Assembly (NCBI RefSeq): GCF_029625295.1
Contig: NZ_CP121112.1
Span: 124,001-188,000, forward strand
Length of the DNA: 64,000 bases
Reading direction: 5' to 3'
Origin: Flavobacterium gyeonganense
GTDB lineage: Bacteria > Bacteroidota > Bacteroidia > Flavobacteriales > Flavobacteriaceae
Shown here: positions 45,922 through 54,959 of the stretch, one piece after another
Layout: every line of letters begins with the position of its first letter
Position numbering within the stretch: position 1 is the stretch's first letter
Program-made: the position numbers and the translations under genes
The notes under the pieces: generated by a model
Told to the model about the DNA's origin: nothing
The model's input: the letters and a program-made list of their open reading frames with translations, nothing else
Databases searched by the model: none

Positions 45922-46746
45922 TTGAAAAAAAGAAATGTCGAATTAGTCATCATTTCAGATGTGCATTTAGGAACTTACGGCAGCCATGCCAAGGAGTTAA
46001 ACAACTACCTTTCAAGCATTAAACCCAAAACATTAGTTTTAAACGGAGATATTATCGATGCCTGGCAATTTAGAAAATCATATTTTCCTAAATCCCATTT
46101 AAAAGTCATTCAACGTATTATCGGAATGGCTTCAAAAGGCACTAAAGTGTTTTATATCACCGGAAATCATGATGAGATCCTGAGAAAATTCAGTGATATG
46201 AATATGGGTAATTTTTCTTTAGTAGACAAATTGGTTTTAGAACTAGACGATAAAAAAGCATGGATTTTTCATGGAGACGTTTTTGATGCATCAGTACAAC
46301 ACTCAAAATGGATTGCAAAACTAGGCGGCCTTGGTTATGACTATTTGATTTTGTGTAATCGATTTGCAAATTGGTGTTTAGCCAAATTAGGAAAAGAACC
46401 TTATTCATTTTCAAAAAAAATAAAAGCCAGTGTAAAAAAAGCCGTTAAATTTATTTCTGATTTCGAAACTACTGCGACTGATCTGGCAATTGAAAAAAAA
46501 TACGATTATGTAATCTGCGGACATATTCATGAGCCTAAAATTATTGAAAAGGAAAACAAATATGGATCAACTCTATATTTAAATTCAGGAGACTGGATCG
46601 AAAATTTAACAGCTTTAGAATATCACAAAAAACGCTGGAAATTATTCTCATATTCTAATGCTGACTTTGCGGAAGCCGAAGAAAATCTCTTTGAAATGGA
46701 AGATATTTTAACTTCAGAATTATTTACTTCAATAACTAAAAAGTAA
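45922..46746 (+). CDS. UDP-2,3-diacylglucosamine diphosphatase-like metallophosphoesterase (LpxH family)
   Basis: 274 residues, probably from TTG at 45922 (reads MKKRNVELVIISDVHLG); no in-frame ATG lies nearby. Metallophosphoesterase motifs are ISDVHLGTYG, LNGDIIDAW, YITGNHDE, WIFHGDVFD and CGHIHEP, with a C-terminal LNSGDWIENLTALEY, giving the full two-metal site. The C-terminal insert (about 115-200) is helical, as in LpxH/LpxI-type phosphatases. It may act in lipid A synthesis at UDP-2,3-diacylglucosamine, but LpxH-like proteins in this phylum are diverse. Monocistronic. Confidence 0.85.
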   Translation: MKKRNVELVIISDVHLGTYGSHAKELNNYLSSIKPKTLVLNGDIIDAWQFRKSYFPKSHLKVIQRIIGMASKGTKVFYITGNHDEILRKFSDMNMGNFSLVDKLVLELDDKKAWIFHGDVFDASVQHSKWIAKLGGLGYDYLILCNRFANWCLAKLGKEPYSFSKKIKASVKKAVKFISDFETTATDLAIEKKYDYVICGHIHEPKIIEKENKYGSTLYLNSGDWIENLTALEYHKKRWKLFSYSNADFAEAEENLFEMEDILTSELFTSITKK

Positions 46747-46842
46747 CATTTTAACAATCAACAACTTACTAAAACAATAACACTAAATAGATATATGCTT
46801 TTATCAAAAATGGGAATTACATAACAATTTCGAACAATTTTA

Positions 46843-46850
46843 TACGTTTG
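46843..46850 (+). promoter_or_regulatory. Candidate -7 promoter element
   Basis: TACGTTTG fits TAnnTTTG and lies 48 bases before the ATG of the small outer-membrane protein. This position makes the ATG at 46898 more likely than the TTG at 46853. No clear -33 element. Confidence 0.45.
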
Positions 46851-46897
46851 AGTTGAACAATAATTATAATTTTGAACAAAAATTAATAACCATTTTT

Positions 46898-47395
46898 ATG
46901 AAAAAAATCATTTTATCTGCTATTACGCTATTAGGTATAGCGTTTACTGCGCAATCACAAGAAATTTCTAAGCATGCATTAGGATTACGTCTCGGAGACA
47001 ATAACGGTTTTGGAGGAGAAATCTCATACCAATTAGGCTTAAACCAAAAAAACAGACTAGAATTCGATTTAGGATGGAGAGACCACAGATATGTTGACGC
47101 TATAAAAGGTGTAGCCCTTTATCAGTGGGTCTGGAACATTGAAGGAGGTTTTAACTGGTACGCTGGTGTTGGGGGTGGTATTGCAGCCTGGGATTACAAT
47201 TATGATGGCCCTGGAAATAATTTTGATGACAGCGGAACTTATGTTTTTGCAGCCGGAGATATTGGCATAGAATACAGATTTAAAGAATTTCCCCTTACTT
47301 TATCAATAGATGCAAGACCTGAAATTGGATCAGGATATTATGATGATGACAACTTTGGTTTTGATGTAGGTTTAGGAGCAAGATTCAGATTCTAA
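46898..47395 (+). CDS. Small outer-membrane beta-barrel protein
   Basis: 165 residues from the ATG at 46898. Signal peptide MKKIILSAITLLGIAFTAQS, then eight or so short alternating strands (HALGLRLGDNNGFGGEISYQ, RLEFDLGWRDHRY, FNWYAGVGGGIAAW, IGIEYRFKEFPLTLSIDARP, DVGLGARFRF). It ends in the F-x-F aromatic typical of outer-membrane insertion. The glycine-rich strand pattern resembles porin family/OprF-like barrels. No partner gene or function is known. A strong terminator follows. Confidence 0.82.
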   Translation: MKKIILSAITLLGIAFTAQSQEISKHALGLRLGDNNGFGGEISYQLGLNQKNRLEFDLGWRDHRYVDAIKGVALYQWVWNIEGGFNWYAGVGGGIAAWDYNYDGPGNNFDDSGTYVFAAGDIGIEYRFKEFPLTLSIDARPEIGSGYYDDDNFGFDVGLGARFRF

Positions 47396-47411
47396 TAAAA
47401 ACCTACTTTAC

Positions 47412-47448
47412 AAAAAAACCTGTCGTTTAAAAGCGACAGGTTTTTTTT
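47412..47448. terminator. Bidirectional terminator
   Basis: AACCTGTCG pairs with CGACAGGTT, extended by A-run/T-run on the outside. It ends the barrel-protein gene (plus) and the PrcB-like gene (minus). Confidence 0.85.
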
Positions 47449-47872
47449 ACTTAATAATAATTTCTTTCTTAGAATGTATTTTAACAACTGTATACGGATA
47501 ACTGACTACCTGCATTAACATAGCGTCTTTCGCAGGAGCATTCTCTTTGACAGTAATAATAATATTTTTATCCGTTTCTTCTACCTTTTCAACTCCTATT
47601 GAATATCCTCCTGTATTTTTTTCACCCATATTCAAAATCACATAATTAGAAGTAGCAATATCATCATGTTTCATTTTATCCTTTAAAATAGGATCATTAT
47701 GAAGCATCATGATTTCATTTGGTTCAGTCAAAATTTCAAAAAACTTGATATTTCCGCCTCCGTTAGACTGTTCTGTCAGGATTTCATATAATGGAATATT
47801 TGAATTTGATGTTTTTTTTGCTCCACAGGAAATCAAAATAAAAACCGCTAAAACCGAAACTACTTTTTTCAT
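47447..47872 (-). CDS. PrcB-domain-like lipoprotein
   Basis: 141 residues. Lipobox LISC (Cys16), then a linker and a C-terminal domain (about 75-141) with YVILNMGEKNTGGYSIGVEKVEE, N-x-x-I-x-V-K-E-x-x-P, and a final VVSYPYTVVKIHS, split for length; this is the pattern of PrcB_C (protease complex subunit PrcB) domains. PrcB in Treponema is part of a chymotrypsin-like protease complex; here the partner is unknown. Located on the envelope by lipid. It precedes bshA on the opposite side of a short gap (same strand, bshA upstream by 21 bases). Confidence 0.8.
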   Translation of the reverse strand: MKKVVSVLAVFILISCGAKKTSNSNIPLYEILTEQSNGGGNIKFFEILTEPNEIMMLHNDPILKDKMKHDDIATSNYVILNMGEKNTGGYSIGVEKVEETDKNIIITVKENAPAKDAMLMQVVSYPYTVVKIHSKKEIIIK

Positions 47873-47893
47873 TCACCGCTTATTTTAAGTTAT

Positions 47894-49030
47894 CTATTCT
47901 TTATAGTCGTCTATTGCTTTTTGATATAACGCTTCATATTTAGGTAATATGTTTTTAATATCGAATTTTTTAGCAACTTCTAAAGCATTGTTTTTAAATT
48001 CTTTCAAAACCTTATCGTCCTTAAGAATTTTAATGGCATTTGCGGCCATTTCTTCAACATTCCCTACATCGCTTAAATATCCTGAAACACCGTCGAAATT
48101 TACTTCCGGCAAACCTCCTGAATTACTCGAAATTACCGGAACTCCACAAGCCATTGCTTCTAAAGCCGCCAGACCAAAACTTTCTGTTTCTGATGGTAGT
48201 AAAAACAAGTCCGTCAAAAGTAAAATTTTATCAATCTCATTACTATTCCCAAAGAAAATTACCTTATCCAGAATTCCTAGTTCCTGACATAACAGTTCTG
48301 CATTTTCTTTTTCGGGACCATCGCCAACCATCATAAGTTTCGCCGGCATTTCTTTTTGAATATGATAGAAAATTTTAATAATGTCCGGAATTCGTTTTAC
48401 TTTTCTAAAGTTACTGATATGGGTAATAATCCGTTCATTTTCATTTGCCATAACACCACGATGACATGGTGCCTGCGGATCTTTAACGACCTTATCCAAT
48501 TCAATAAAATTCGGAATTACTTTAATTTTATTCTTAATTTTGAATAACTTCAGCGTATCATCCTTAAGACTTTGTGAAACTGAAGTCACATAATCCGATT
48601 TATTGATACTAAAAGTTACAGCAGGTTTATAAAAAGGATGGTTTCCAACGAGCGTAATATCGGTTCCGTGAAGGGTTGTAACCATCGGAAGATTAATTCC
48701 TTCGTTTTTCAGCATTTGCTTTGCCATGTAGCCTGCGTAAGCATGCGGAATAGCATAATGTACATGCAGGAGCTCTATTTTGTATAATTTCACCATATCA
48801 ACCAGTTTGCTAGACAAAGCCAGTTCATAGGGCTGATAATGAAAAAGAGGATATTCAGGAACGTTTACTTCGTGATAATGGACATTTGGATTTAAAAGCG
48901 CCAATCGTACAGGCTGGCTATACGTAATAAAATGGATTTCGTGCCCGCGTCTGGCTAATTCAAGACCTAATTCAGTGGCTACTACACCGCTTCCTCCAAA
49001 GGTCGGATAACAAACTATTGCTATTTTCAT
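47894..49030 (-). CDS. bshA: N-acetyl-alpha-D-glucosaminyl L-malate synthase
   Basis: 378 residues, GT4 glycosyltransferase; first step of bacillithiol synthesis, joining UDP-GlcNAc and L-malate. It opens MKIAIVCYPTFGGSGVVATELG with the BshA-typical GGSGVVATELG, then SQPVRLALLNPNVHYHEV and VTTLHGTDITLVGN. The second domain has MMVGDGPEKE and the donor motif LPSETESFGLAALEAMACGVPVI near 280-305, with the E-x7-E pair. Co-directional with the PrcB-like gene. Cytoplasmic. Confidence 0.94.
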   Translation of the reverse strand: MKIAIVCYPTFGGSGVVATELGLELARRGHEIHFITYSQPVRLALLNPNVHYHEVNVPEYPLFHYQPYELALSSKLVDMVKLYKIELLHVHYAIPHAYAGYMAKQMLKNEGINLPMVTTLHGTDITLVGNHPFYKPAVTFSINKSDYVTSVSQSLKDDTLKLFKIKNKIKVIPNFIELDKVVKDPQAPCHRGVMANENERIITHISNFRKVKRIPDIIKIFYHIQKEMPAKLMMVGDGPEKENAELLCQELGILDKVIFFGNSNEIDKILLLTDLFLLPSETESFGLAALEAMACGVPVISSNSGGLPEVNFDGVSGYLSDVGNVEEMAANAIKILKDDKVLKEFKNNALEVAKKFDIKNILPKYEALYQKAIDDYKE

Positions 49031-49195
49031 GTACTAAATTTAATTCTACGAAAATACTCAAAAATAGCATTTAATTTGCCCTTTGATTTGTTAGATTTTT
49101 GTGAATTTTAGAGAGATCAGATTATTAGACAGTTAGAATTTTGATTCTAATTTTAATCAGAAGCAGAGAAATTTATTTTCAAAAGAAACACTTGT

Positions 49196-49262
49196 CCCGC
49201 TGTTCGCTGTATCTTTTGTGCCGAACCCCGGCCCAAAAGGATGCCACTGCCATCTGGGCTAG
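49196..49262. repeat. Dispersed hairpin element, copy 3
   Basis: CTTTTG/CAAAAG (49213-49218 with 49234-49239) plus GCCG/CGGC (49220-49223 with 49229-49232) form a stem with one mismatch. Shoulders are CCCGCTGTTCGCTGTAT and GATGCCACTGCCATCTGGGCTAG. Reversed, the element matches copy 1; in this orientation it matches copy 2. It lies between bshA and the 160-residue gene. Confidence 0.7.
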
Positions 49263-49348
49263 TTTAGAAATATTTACTTGATAATGACTTCATATATTTT
49301 AATCTATTCAACAAAAAAACCATAACCAATTAAAAATCAGAAAACTGC

Positions 49349-49383
49349 ATAAAAAAAGGCACAAAACCTAAATTTCATGCCTT
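49349..49383 (-). terminator. Terminator of the amidase-to-160-residue operon
   Basis: AAGGCA and TGCCTT (49356-49361 with 49378-49383) form a short stem, followed on the minus strand by seven T. It lies 22 bases after the stop of the 160-residue gene. Confidence 0.6.
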
Positions 49384-49404
49384 AAAATATTCTTTAAGTT
49401 TCTA

Positions 49405-49887
49405 TTAAAAAAATCGACTGTGCCAGCTATCAGCCGCAGGAACTTCCCAGGATTCGTTGAATTCTTCAATATTGTTTACCAGATTATTAAATACAATCGT
49501 ATTTTCAGAAACTGATTTGTCTTTTACCATCTTCTTAAAATCGATCAATGGTTTATGCGCAATATGTTCTCCAAGCTTAAAAGTAACATTCATTTTATCA
49601 AGCAGATCGACATTATATTTCTTCTCTAAACTTTGAATGAATTCTACAGAGCTGTCAATTGAACAGCCTGTAGCTGCCTGTACTTCCTGATTAACTGCTA
49701 ATACAATAAAACGATTGTATTTAAGCAAAAAAGAAGCTTCAAGACTTGTTCCGTGAGCTGCCCAGCCTTCTACGAATGCTTTTAAGTCAGTCTCTATTTC
49801 CGAAAATTCCTCCTCAGAAAATTTTCTGTTCGATTGATAAATCCAGACTCTGGATTCACCAGGTAAATTTTCAAAAGGTATATACAT
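49405..49887 (-). CDS. Conserved flavobacterial protein of unknown function
   Basis: 160 residues, soluble, no signal peptide. It opens MYIPFENLPGESRVWIYQSN, contains WAAHGTSLEASFLLKYNRFI, and has a GCSIDSSVEFIQSLEKKYNVDL segment, and ends with W-H-S-R-F-F. Proteins like it are often labelled ABC transporter ATPase, but no Walker A, Walker B or LSGG is present, so that name is not supported. The C-S-I-D-S-S patch is the most enzyme-like feature. It is last in a leftward operon with two Fe-S genes. Confidence 0.78.
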   Translation of the reverse strand: MYIPFENLPGESRVWIYQSNRKFSEEEFSEIETDLKAFVEGWAAHGTSLEASFLLKYNRFIVLAVNQEVQAATGCSIDSSVEFIQSLEKKYNVDLLDKMNVTFKLGEHIAHKPLIDFKKMVKDKSVSENTIVFNNLVNNIEEFNESWEVPAADSWHSRFF

Positions 49888-49932
49888 TTTAATTTTTCTT
49901 AATTTGTTTGTTTCAGTTCAAAAACAGAACTA

Positions 49933-50532
49933 TTATTGTTTCTCTAATTTAGTAAGGATTTTATAATATCGAAATTCTTTTGCTTTCACATCAAATAATT
50001 CAATTTCTGTATAACTTGCTTTAAGTTTATCCCTTTTTTTAATTTCATTATTAGTCAATAATGATGCGGTCTCAAAATAATCCAGCAAAAGAAGACTATA
50101 ACTTCTTCCGTTTTTATCTTTTAGCTGCAGAGTCAAAAACTGTTCTGATTTTATATCGGTTACTTCCCCTGTAACAGAAACATCTTCTGCTTCAGCTTCT
50201 ACATCATTTTTAGATTCCTTTCCTAATTCCATAATCATATTAGGACAAGTTTCGAGCATTTTCACAGCAACATCCTCACCTAATTTGGTCATTCCTCCTT
50301 CATCCCCAAACTTCACTTTTTCATCGCCTTTAAACTCAGACATATGATCAGAATAACTCCTAATCATACACAACCCCACAGCTGTTTTTAATTCATCTCC
50401 CGTAAAATTATCCGATTTACTTTTTTTGTTATCCAGACATTCACATGTTTCTTTAGCAATAACACTTAAAACATCTTGTGAATACGAAACAACATTAAAA
50501 AGGACTGACAGTAAAAATAGTATTCTCTTCAT
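49933..50532 (-). CDS. Secreted protein of unknown function
   Basis: 199 residues. Signal peptide MKRILFLLSVLFNVVSYSQ, then a Cys-containing N-terminal half (ETCECLDNKKS, VGLCMIRSY, METCPNMI-like LETCPNMIMELG) and a C-terminal OB-like or beta-rich part (SVTGEVTDIKSEQFLTLQLK). No family is recognised. It starts five bases after the Fe-S gene, so it is probably translated with it. The pattern of three spaced cysteine segments is the main clue. Confidence 0.75.
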   Translation of the reverse strand: MKRILFLLSVLFNVVSYSQDVLSVIAKETCECLDNKKSKSDNFTGDELKTAVGLCMIRSYSDHMSEFKGDEKVKFGDEGGMTKLGEDVAVKMLETCPNMIMELGKESKNDVEAEAEDVSVTGEVTDIKSEQFLTLQLKDKNGRSYSLLLLDYFETASLLTNNEIKKRDKLKASYTEIELFDVKAKEFRYYKILTKLEKQ

Positions 50533-50537
50533 TTATT

Positions 50538-51328
50538 TTACAAATCTTGTGCATTCGCAATTAACTCAGCAATATCCATCACTTTTACCTGTCCTTCTTT
50601 TTCTTTGTTCTTAATACCGTCGGTTAGCATGGTATTACAAAACGGACAGCCTGCTGCAATAATATCCGGTTGGGTTTCAAGTGCATCTTCCGTCCTTTCG
50701 ATATTTATTTCCTTATTACCCGGTTCAGCATCTTTAAACATTTGTGCACCACCTGCTCCACAACACAATCCATTAGCTTTTGAACGCTTCATTTCAACCA
50801 GTTCAACATCTAGTTTCTGAATCAAATCTCTTGGAGCTTCATAAATTTTATTCGCTCTTCCTAAATAACACGGATCGTGAAAAGTTATTTTTTTTCCTTT
50901 AAATTGCCCGCCTTCAACAGTAAGTCTTCCTTCATCTATTAATGATTTCAAAAACTCGGTATGGTGAATAACTTCGTAATTTCCTCCTAATTCAGGGTAT
51001 TCATTTTTCAAAGTATTAAAACAGTGTGGACATGCCGTAACTATTCTTTTAGCTTCGTATGCATTTAAAACCTCGATATTCATCATAGCCTGCATCTGAA
51101 ACAAAATTCATTTCCGGCTCTTTTTGCCGGATCACCGGTACAGCTTTCTTCAGTACCAAGTACTGCAAAAGAAACGTTTGTACGATTTAGAATTCGCACA
51201 AAAGCTTTTGTAATCTTTTTTGCCCTATCATCAAAACTTCCTGCACAACCAACCCAAAACAACACTTCAGGCTGTTTTCCTTCGGCCAGCATTTCTGCCA
51301 TTGTTGGTACTACTAAACTTTCTGACAT
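50538..51328 (-). pseudogene. (Fe-S)-binding CCG-domain oxidoreductase subunit, frameshifted
   Basis: Two abutting frames make one protein of about 263 residues. The first piece (51328 down to 51083) begins MSESLVVPTMAEMLAEG and holds VLFWVGCAGSFDDR and SCTGDPAKRAGNEF. The second (from about 51104 to 50538) continues at once with FQMQAMMNIEVLNAYEAKRI, ACPHCFNTLKNEYPELGG, FHDPCYLGR, LCCGAGGAQMF and CPFCNTML. One T is missing in a T-run (complement of 51103-51106); adding it joins both in one frame. CCG-domain proteins bind a 4Fe-4S cluster and work with the HdrC-like partner upstream. This may be a sequencing error rather than a true pseudogene. Confidence 0.85.
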
Positions 51329-51401
51329 CTTCTTTTGTTGATTTATTAATCGATATTTTAAATTCAGTTACATCCGTAAAAGTAACCTACTACCTATAAT
51401 T

Positions 51402-52730
51402 TTAATTCTCGTTTTTCCAGTTCAATCGATCCTGCTGACTGTATTGCCAAGGAGCACCATTATTTTCGATATTAGTCATCATTGCATTTAGTGACATTGG
51501 TGCAGCACTTTGCTCCATTACTAAATAACGACGCATATCCATAATAATAGACAACGGACTAATATTTACCGGACACTCTTCTACACAGGCATTACAAGAC
51601 GTACAAGACCACAACTCTTCAGGCGTTATATAATCGTTCAGTAATGTTTTATTATCCGGAACAAAAACTCCCTTATTGGCATCGATATTTTTTCCTACTT
51701 CTTGCAAACGATCCCTTGTATCCATCATGATTTTACGAGGAGAAAGCTTTTTGCCAGTCTGGTTAGCCGGACAAGCCGATGTACAACGCCCGCATTCTGT
51801 ACATGTGTAAGCGTTTAATAGTTGTACCCAGTTTAAATCCTGAACATCACTAGCGCCAAATTTTGAAGGTACTGCATTTTCATCTACTGGTGATGCAAAC
51901 GGATCAGCATTTGGATCCATCATCAATTTCACTTCTTTAGTAACAGATGCCAGATTATCAAACTGTCCTTTTGGCTTCAAATCGGCAAAATAAGTATTTG
52001 GAAATGCTAAAAGAATATGCAGGTGTTTTGAAAAATACAAATAGTTCATAAAACACAAAATACCTACAATATGCAACCACCAAAACACTTCAAATAAAAT
52101 GACAACCAGTTCATTTGACATTCCGTTAAAAATTGGTGCTATAAACTGGCTTACCGGAAAACTTCCTGCTTTATGAAAAACCCCTCCCGGAACATTTTGT
52201 AAATGCAGGTCTGAAGCGTTCATCAATAAAAACAAAATCATCAGAACCGTTTCAAAGTACAGGATATAATTAGCATCATTTTTTGGAAAGCCATTTAAAT
52301 CAGAATGTATAAAACGTTTCAGCCGAATCAGGTTTCTTCTGATCCAAAAAACGGTTACAGCAAAAATAACAAGTATGGCTAATATTTCAAAAGAAGCTAT
52401 CAAGACATCATACACACCACCTAAATAAGGCGCGAAAATTCTATGTGTTCCGAATAAACCATCAATTATAATTTCGAGTAATTCAATATTGATAATTATA
52501 AATCCAACATACACAAAAATATGAAGGACTCCTGCTATAGGACGTTTCACCATTTTAGATTGTCCGAGTGCAATCATGGCCATATTTTTCCAGCGTGCTT
52601 TAGGATTATCGCTTCTGTCTACGTCAATACCTAAATTGATATTTCTGATGATTTTTTTTACTCCGGAAGCAAAAAAAGCAAAACCTGCTATCAAAACTAT
52701 AGCAAACAAAATATTATCTAGATAGCTCAT
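51402..52730 (-). CDS. Membrane (Fe-S)-binding oxidoreductase subunit (HdrE/NarI plus HdrC-like)
   Basis: 442 residues. Residues about 1-250 hold five to six membrane helices of the nitrate-reductase-gamma/HdrE type (for example VLHIFVYVGFIIINIELLEI). The C-terminal part has two 4Fe-4S motifs: CTECGRCTSACPANQTGKKL and WSCTSCNACVEECPVNI. Together with the next CCG protein it forms an electron-transfer complex between quinone and an unknown partner, like heterodisulfide-reductase or lactate/glycolate oxidase subunits. Starts five bases after mlaD. Substrate unknown. Confidence 0.9.
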   Translation of the reverse strand: MSYLDNILFAIVLIAGFAFFASGVKKIIRNINLGIDVDRSDNPKARWKNMAMIALGQSKMVKRPIAGVLHIFVYVGFIIINIELLEIIIDGLFGTHRIFAPYLGGVYDVLIASFEILAILVIFAVTVFWIRRNLIRLKRFIHSDLNGFPKNDANYILYFETVLMILFLLMNASDLHLQNVPGGVFHKAGSFPVSQFIAPIFNGMSNELVVILFEVFWWLHIVGILCFMNYLYFSKHLHILLAFPNTYFADLKPKGQFDNLASVTKEVKLMMDPNADPFASPVDENAVPSKFGASDVQDLNWVQLLNAYTCTECGRCTSACPANQTGKKLSPRKIMMDTRDRLQEVGKNIDANKGVFVPDNKTLLNDYITPEELWSCTSCNACVEECPVNISPLSIIMDMRRYLVMEQSAAPMSLNAMMTNIENNGAPWQYSQQDRLNWKNEN

Positions 52731-52735
52731 CTCTC

Positions 52736-53701
52736 TTATTTATTATTCGTCGGATTTTCCTCTTCTTTGGGAGCTACATAAGGTTTGTTTTTCTTTCCAA
52801 AAACAGAAACATTTACGTAACGTGTTGGATTAAGACGCACATCCTGTAGCAATAATTCTAATTCTTTTGAAGTTTTAGACAAATTATTATACAATGCATC
52901 ATCATTTAGTAATTTACCTGCGGTTCCTTTACCTGAGTTCAAATTACTCATAATGCCATCAACTTTTGCCAATGTCTGGTTTAAGTTCCTAACCGTTTTA
53001 CCTAAATCAGCCTTGTTTAAAGAATCTGATAATTTATTGAAATTACCTGACATTTTATTAAAATTTGTCACAATTCCGTTAATCTGCCCTTTATTAGTAT
53101 CCAAAATAGAATTCAGGCTTCCCGAAGCTCTGTGAAACTGTTCCATAGTCTCACTCAATTCTGACAATGACTTTTTTAAATCCTCCTGACCTTTTTTATC
53201 CAAAACATTGTTTAAGCCCGAAACCAGCGTATTAATGTTCGCAAGCATTAGATCTAATTTGTGTTGAATCGGTTCAATTTTACCTCCTAAAGACTCCGTT
53301 AATCCTAACTCAACTGTTGACTCAAGGGTCTGTCCATCCTCTGCAGGAATTTTATCAGCTAAATTTGGAATAATTTTAATTTGTTTTCCTCCAATCAAAC
53401 TCGGTGAATACAGTGACGCTTTACTGGTTTTAGAAATTGGAAAATCAGTTTTTAACTGAAGTTCTACCAATAACTTCCCTGTTGTTTCATTAATTGTTAT
53501 TTTATTTACTTTACCAATTCCAAGTCCGTTTAAAGTTACGGGAGCTGATTGTGCCAAATCCTCAACATTATCATATTCCACGTATAATGTTTTGTAGTTA
53601 GTAAAAAGATCCCTGCCTTTTAAAAAACTATATCCCCAAATAAATAATAGAATTGACGCGATGACTAATATAGCCGTTTTGATTTCTCTTGTTAGTTTCA
53701 A
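52736..53701 (-). CDS. MlaD/MCE family lipid-transport protein
   Basis: 321 residues. One N-terminal membrane helix (about 8-25; AILVIASILLFIWGYSFLKG) anchors the protein. The MCE domain (about 37-115) has LYVEYDNVEDLAQSAPVTLNG and GLGIGKVNKI, and a long helical region (about 140-290) with repeated L-N-K-M-S-G-N-F-N-K-L-type heptads follows. MCE proteins form rings that move phospholipids across the periplasm. Between the amidase and Fe-S genes on the same strand; the C-terminal tail is Pro/Asn-rich. Confidence 0.9.
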   Translation of the reverse strand: MKLTREIKTAILVIASILLFIWGYSFLKGRDLFTNYKTLYVEYDNVEDLAQSAPVTLNGLGIGKVNKITINETTGKLLVELQLKTDFPISKTSKASLYSPSLIGGKQIKIIPNLADKIPAEDGQTLESTVELGLTESLGGKIEPIQHKLDLMLANINTLVSGLNNVLDKKGQEDLKKSLSELSETMEQFHRASGSLNSILDTNKGQINGIVTNFNKMSGNFNKLSDSLNKADLGKTVRNLNQTLAKVDGIMSNLNSGKGTAGKLLNDDALYNNLSKTSKELELLLQDVRLNPTRYVNVSVFGKKNKPYVAPKEEENPTNNK

Positions 53702-53752
53702 AATTGTAAGTGTTTAATACAAAAATAATATAAATATTCGAACTTATCAGTA

Positions 53753-54883
53753 TTATTTGATAGCGTCCTGAATATTGATTTTTTCCCCATTTCTCGTTGC
53801 TACTAAAAATGAAGCACCATATCCTTTACTCTTAGCTTCTTGCAGGTATTTTTTAGCCATTTCGTAATCTGAAGTTTCCTGATAGAAATATTTATAAATA
53901 TTATTTTCATAAATCATGGTTATGTTTTTCAGACCTTTGAAGTTTTTAGGCTCTAATGGCGTTTTTTTTATACTTGCAATAAGCTGCACTTTAAATAAAG
54001 TTCCTTTAGGAGAATCTTTAACAACCTTTGGAGCGGCTTCAACTGTCTTTGGCTTTGCAGGAACAGAAGTATCTTTTGCAGGTTTAACTTCATTTATTTC
54101 CGGGGCTCCTGTGCCAAAATATTCCCTTTTATAACTTAAAATTGCCTGAGCAATAGCTTCTGCAATATCGTTTTGACCAGCTTCTGAATTTAAAATATCT
54201 CCTTCAGTAGGATTAGATACAAAACCAGTTTCAACTAAAACTCTTGGCATATAAGCTTTATGCAGCACCATGAAAGGAGCTTGCTTTACACCTCCGTGAC
54301 GAAGCTTTTTTCCTAATTTTTCAAAATTGTCCTCAATTTTGCTGGCTAACGAAATACTATTATCAAGATATTCTTCCTGCATAAGCATCATTGCAGTCAT
54401 CGATTCAGGGGAATTAGGATCAAAGCCCTCATACTTACGTTTATAATCTTTTTCTAAAGTAATAACCGAGTTCTCTTTTTTCGCAGCTTCAAGATTCGAG
54501 GCAACTTTACTTAAACCCATTACATAAGTTTCTGTTCCATCTGCAGCTGTATTTTTATTTGCATTACAGTGTATCGAAACAAAAATATTGGAGTTGGCTC
54601 TGTTTGCAATATTCGCCCTTTCAACCAAATCTATAAAAACATCTGTTTTTCGGGTATAAATAACCTGAACATTCGGACTAGCTTCTAATATTTTTCCAAC
54701 TTTAAGTACAATAGCCAAAGCAATATTTTTTTCAATACGACCACTATAAACGGCCCCGAAATCGTGATCTCCGTGTCCTGCATCAAGTGTTACTTTAAAA
54801 ACATTCGACTGAGAGTAAGCACAAAAAGACGTTATCGTTAGAAAAGAAATAAATAGTAGTTTAGTTTTGTTAAAAACATTCAT
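53753..54883 (-). CDS. N-acetylmuramoyl-L-alanine amidase with SPOR-like tail
   Basis: 376 residues. Signal peptide ends near FCAYSQ. The Amidase_3 domain (about 28-250) shows zinc ligands in TLDAGHGDHDFGAVY, the Glu in RIEKNIALAIVLKVG, and the second His in FVSIHCNANK, plus VLVETGFVSNPTEG near 215. A Pro/Lys-rich linker (255-290) leads to a C-terminal domain (about 295-370; GTLFKVQLIAS) that looks like a SPOR peptidoglycan-binding domain. It cleaves peptidoglycan during cell separation. First gene of the leftward operon; divergent from the LptD-like gene. Confidence 0.93.
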   Translation of the reverse strand: MNVFNKTKLLFISFLTITSFCAYSQSNVFKVTLDAGHGDHDFGAVYSGRIEKNIALAIVLKVGKILEASPNVQVIYTRKTDVFIDLVERANIANRANSNIFVSIHCNANKNTAADGTETYVMGLSKVASNLEAAKKENSVITLEKDYKRKYEGFDPNSPESMTAMMLMQEEYLDNSISLASKIEDNFEKLGKKLRHGGVKQAPFMVLHKAYMPRVLVETGFVSNPTEGDILNSEAGQNDIAEAIAQAILSYKREYFGTGAPEINEVKPAKDTSVPAKPKTVEAAPKVVKDSPKGTLFKVQLIASIKKTPLEPKNFKGLKNITMIYENNIYKYFYQETSDYEMAKKYLQEAKSKGYGASFLVATRNGEKINIQDAIK

Positions 54884-54959
54884 AAATCCAAAAGTTAATT
54901 TTAATAAAATGCAAAGCTATAATTTTTACAATTGATTATTTTTGCCAAAAAATTATATG

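Larger units (their letters stand above)
49031..49404. other. Intergenic region between bshA and the 160-residue gene
   Basis: About 370 bases. It contains the dispersed hairpin element at 49196-49262 and a terminator-like hairpin at 49350-49383; the rest is A/T-rich and shows nothing recognisable. Confidence 0.6.

Noticed and set aside
49405..49887. Reading the 160-residue protein as an ABC transporter ATPase
   Set aside because: It has no Walker A, Walker B or signature motif, so the frequently used label is not supported.
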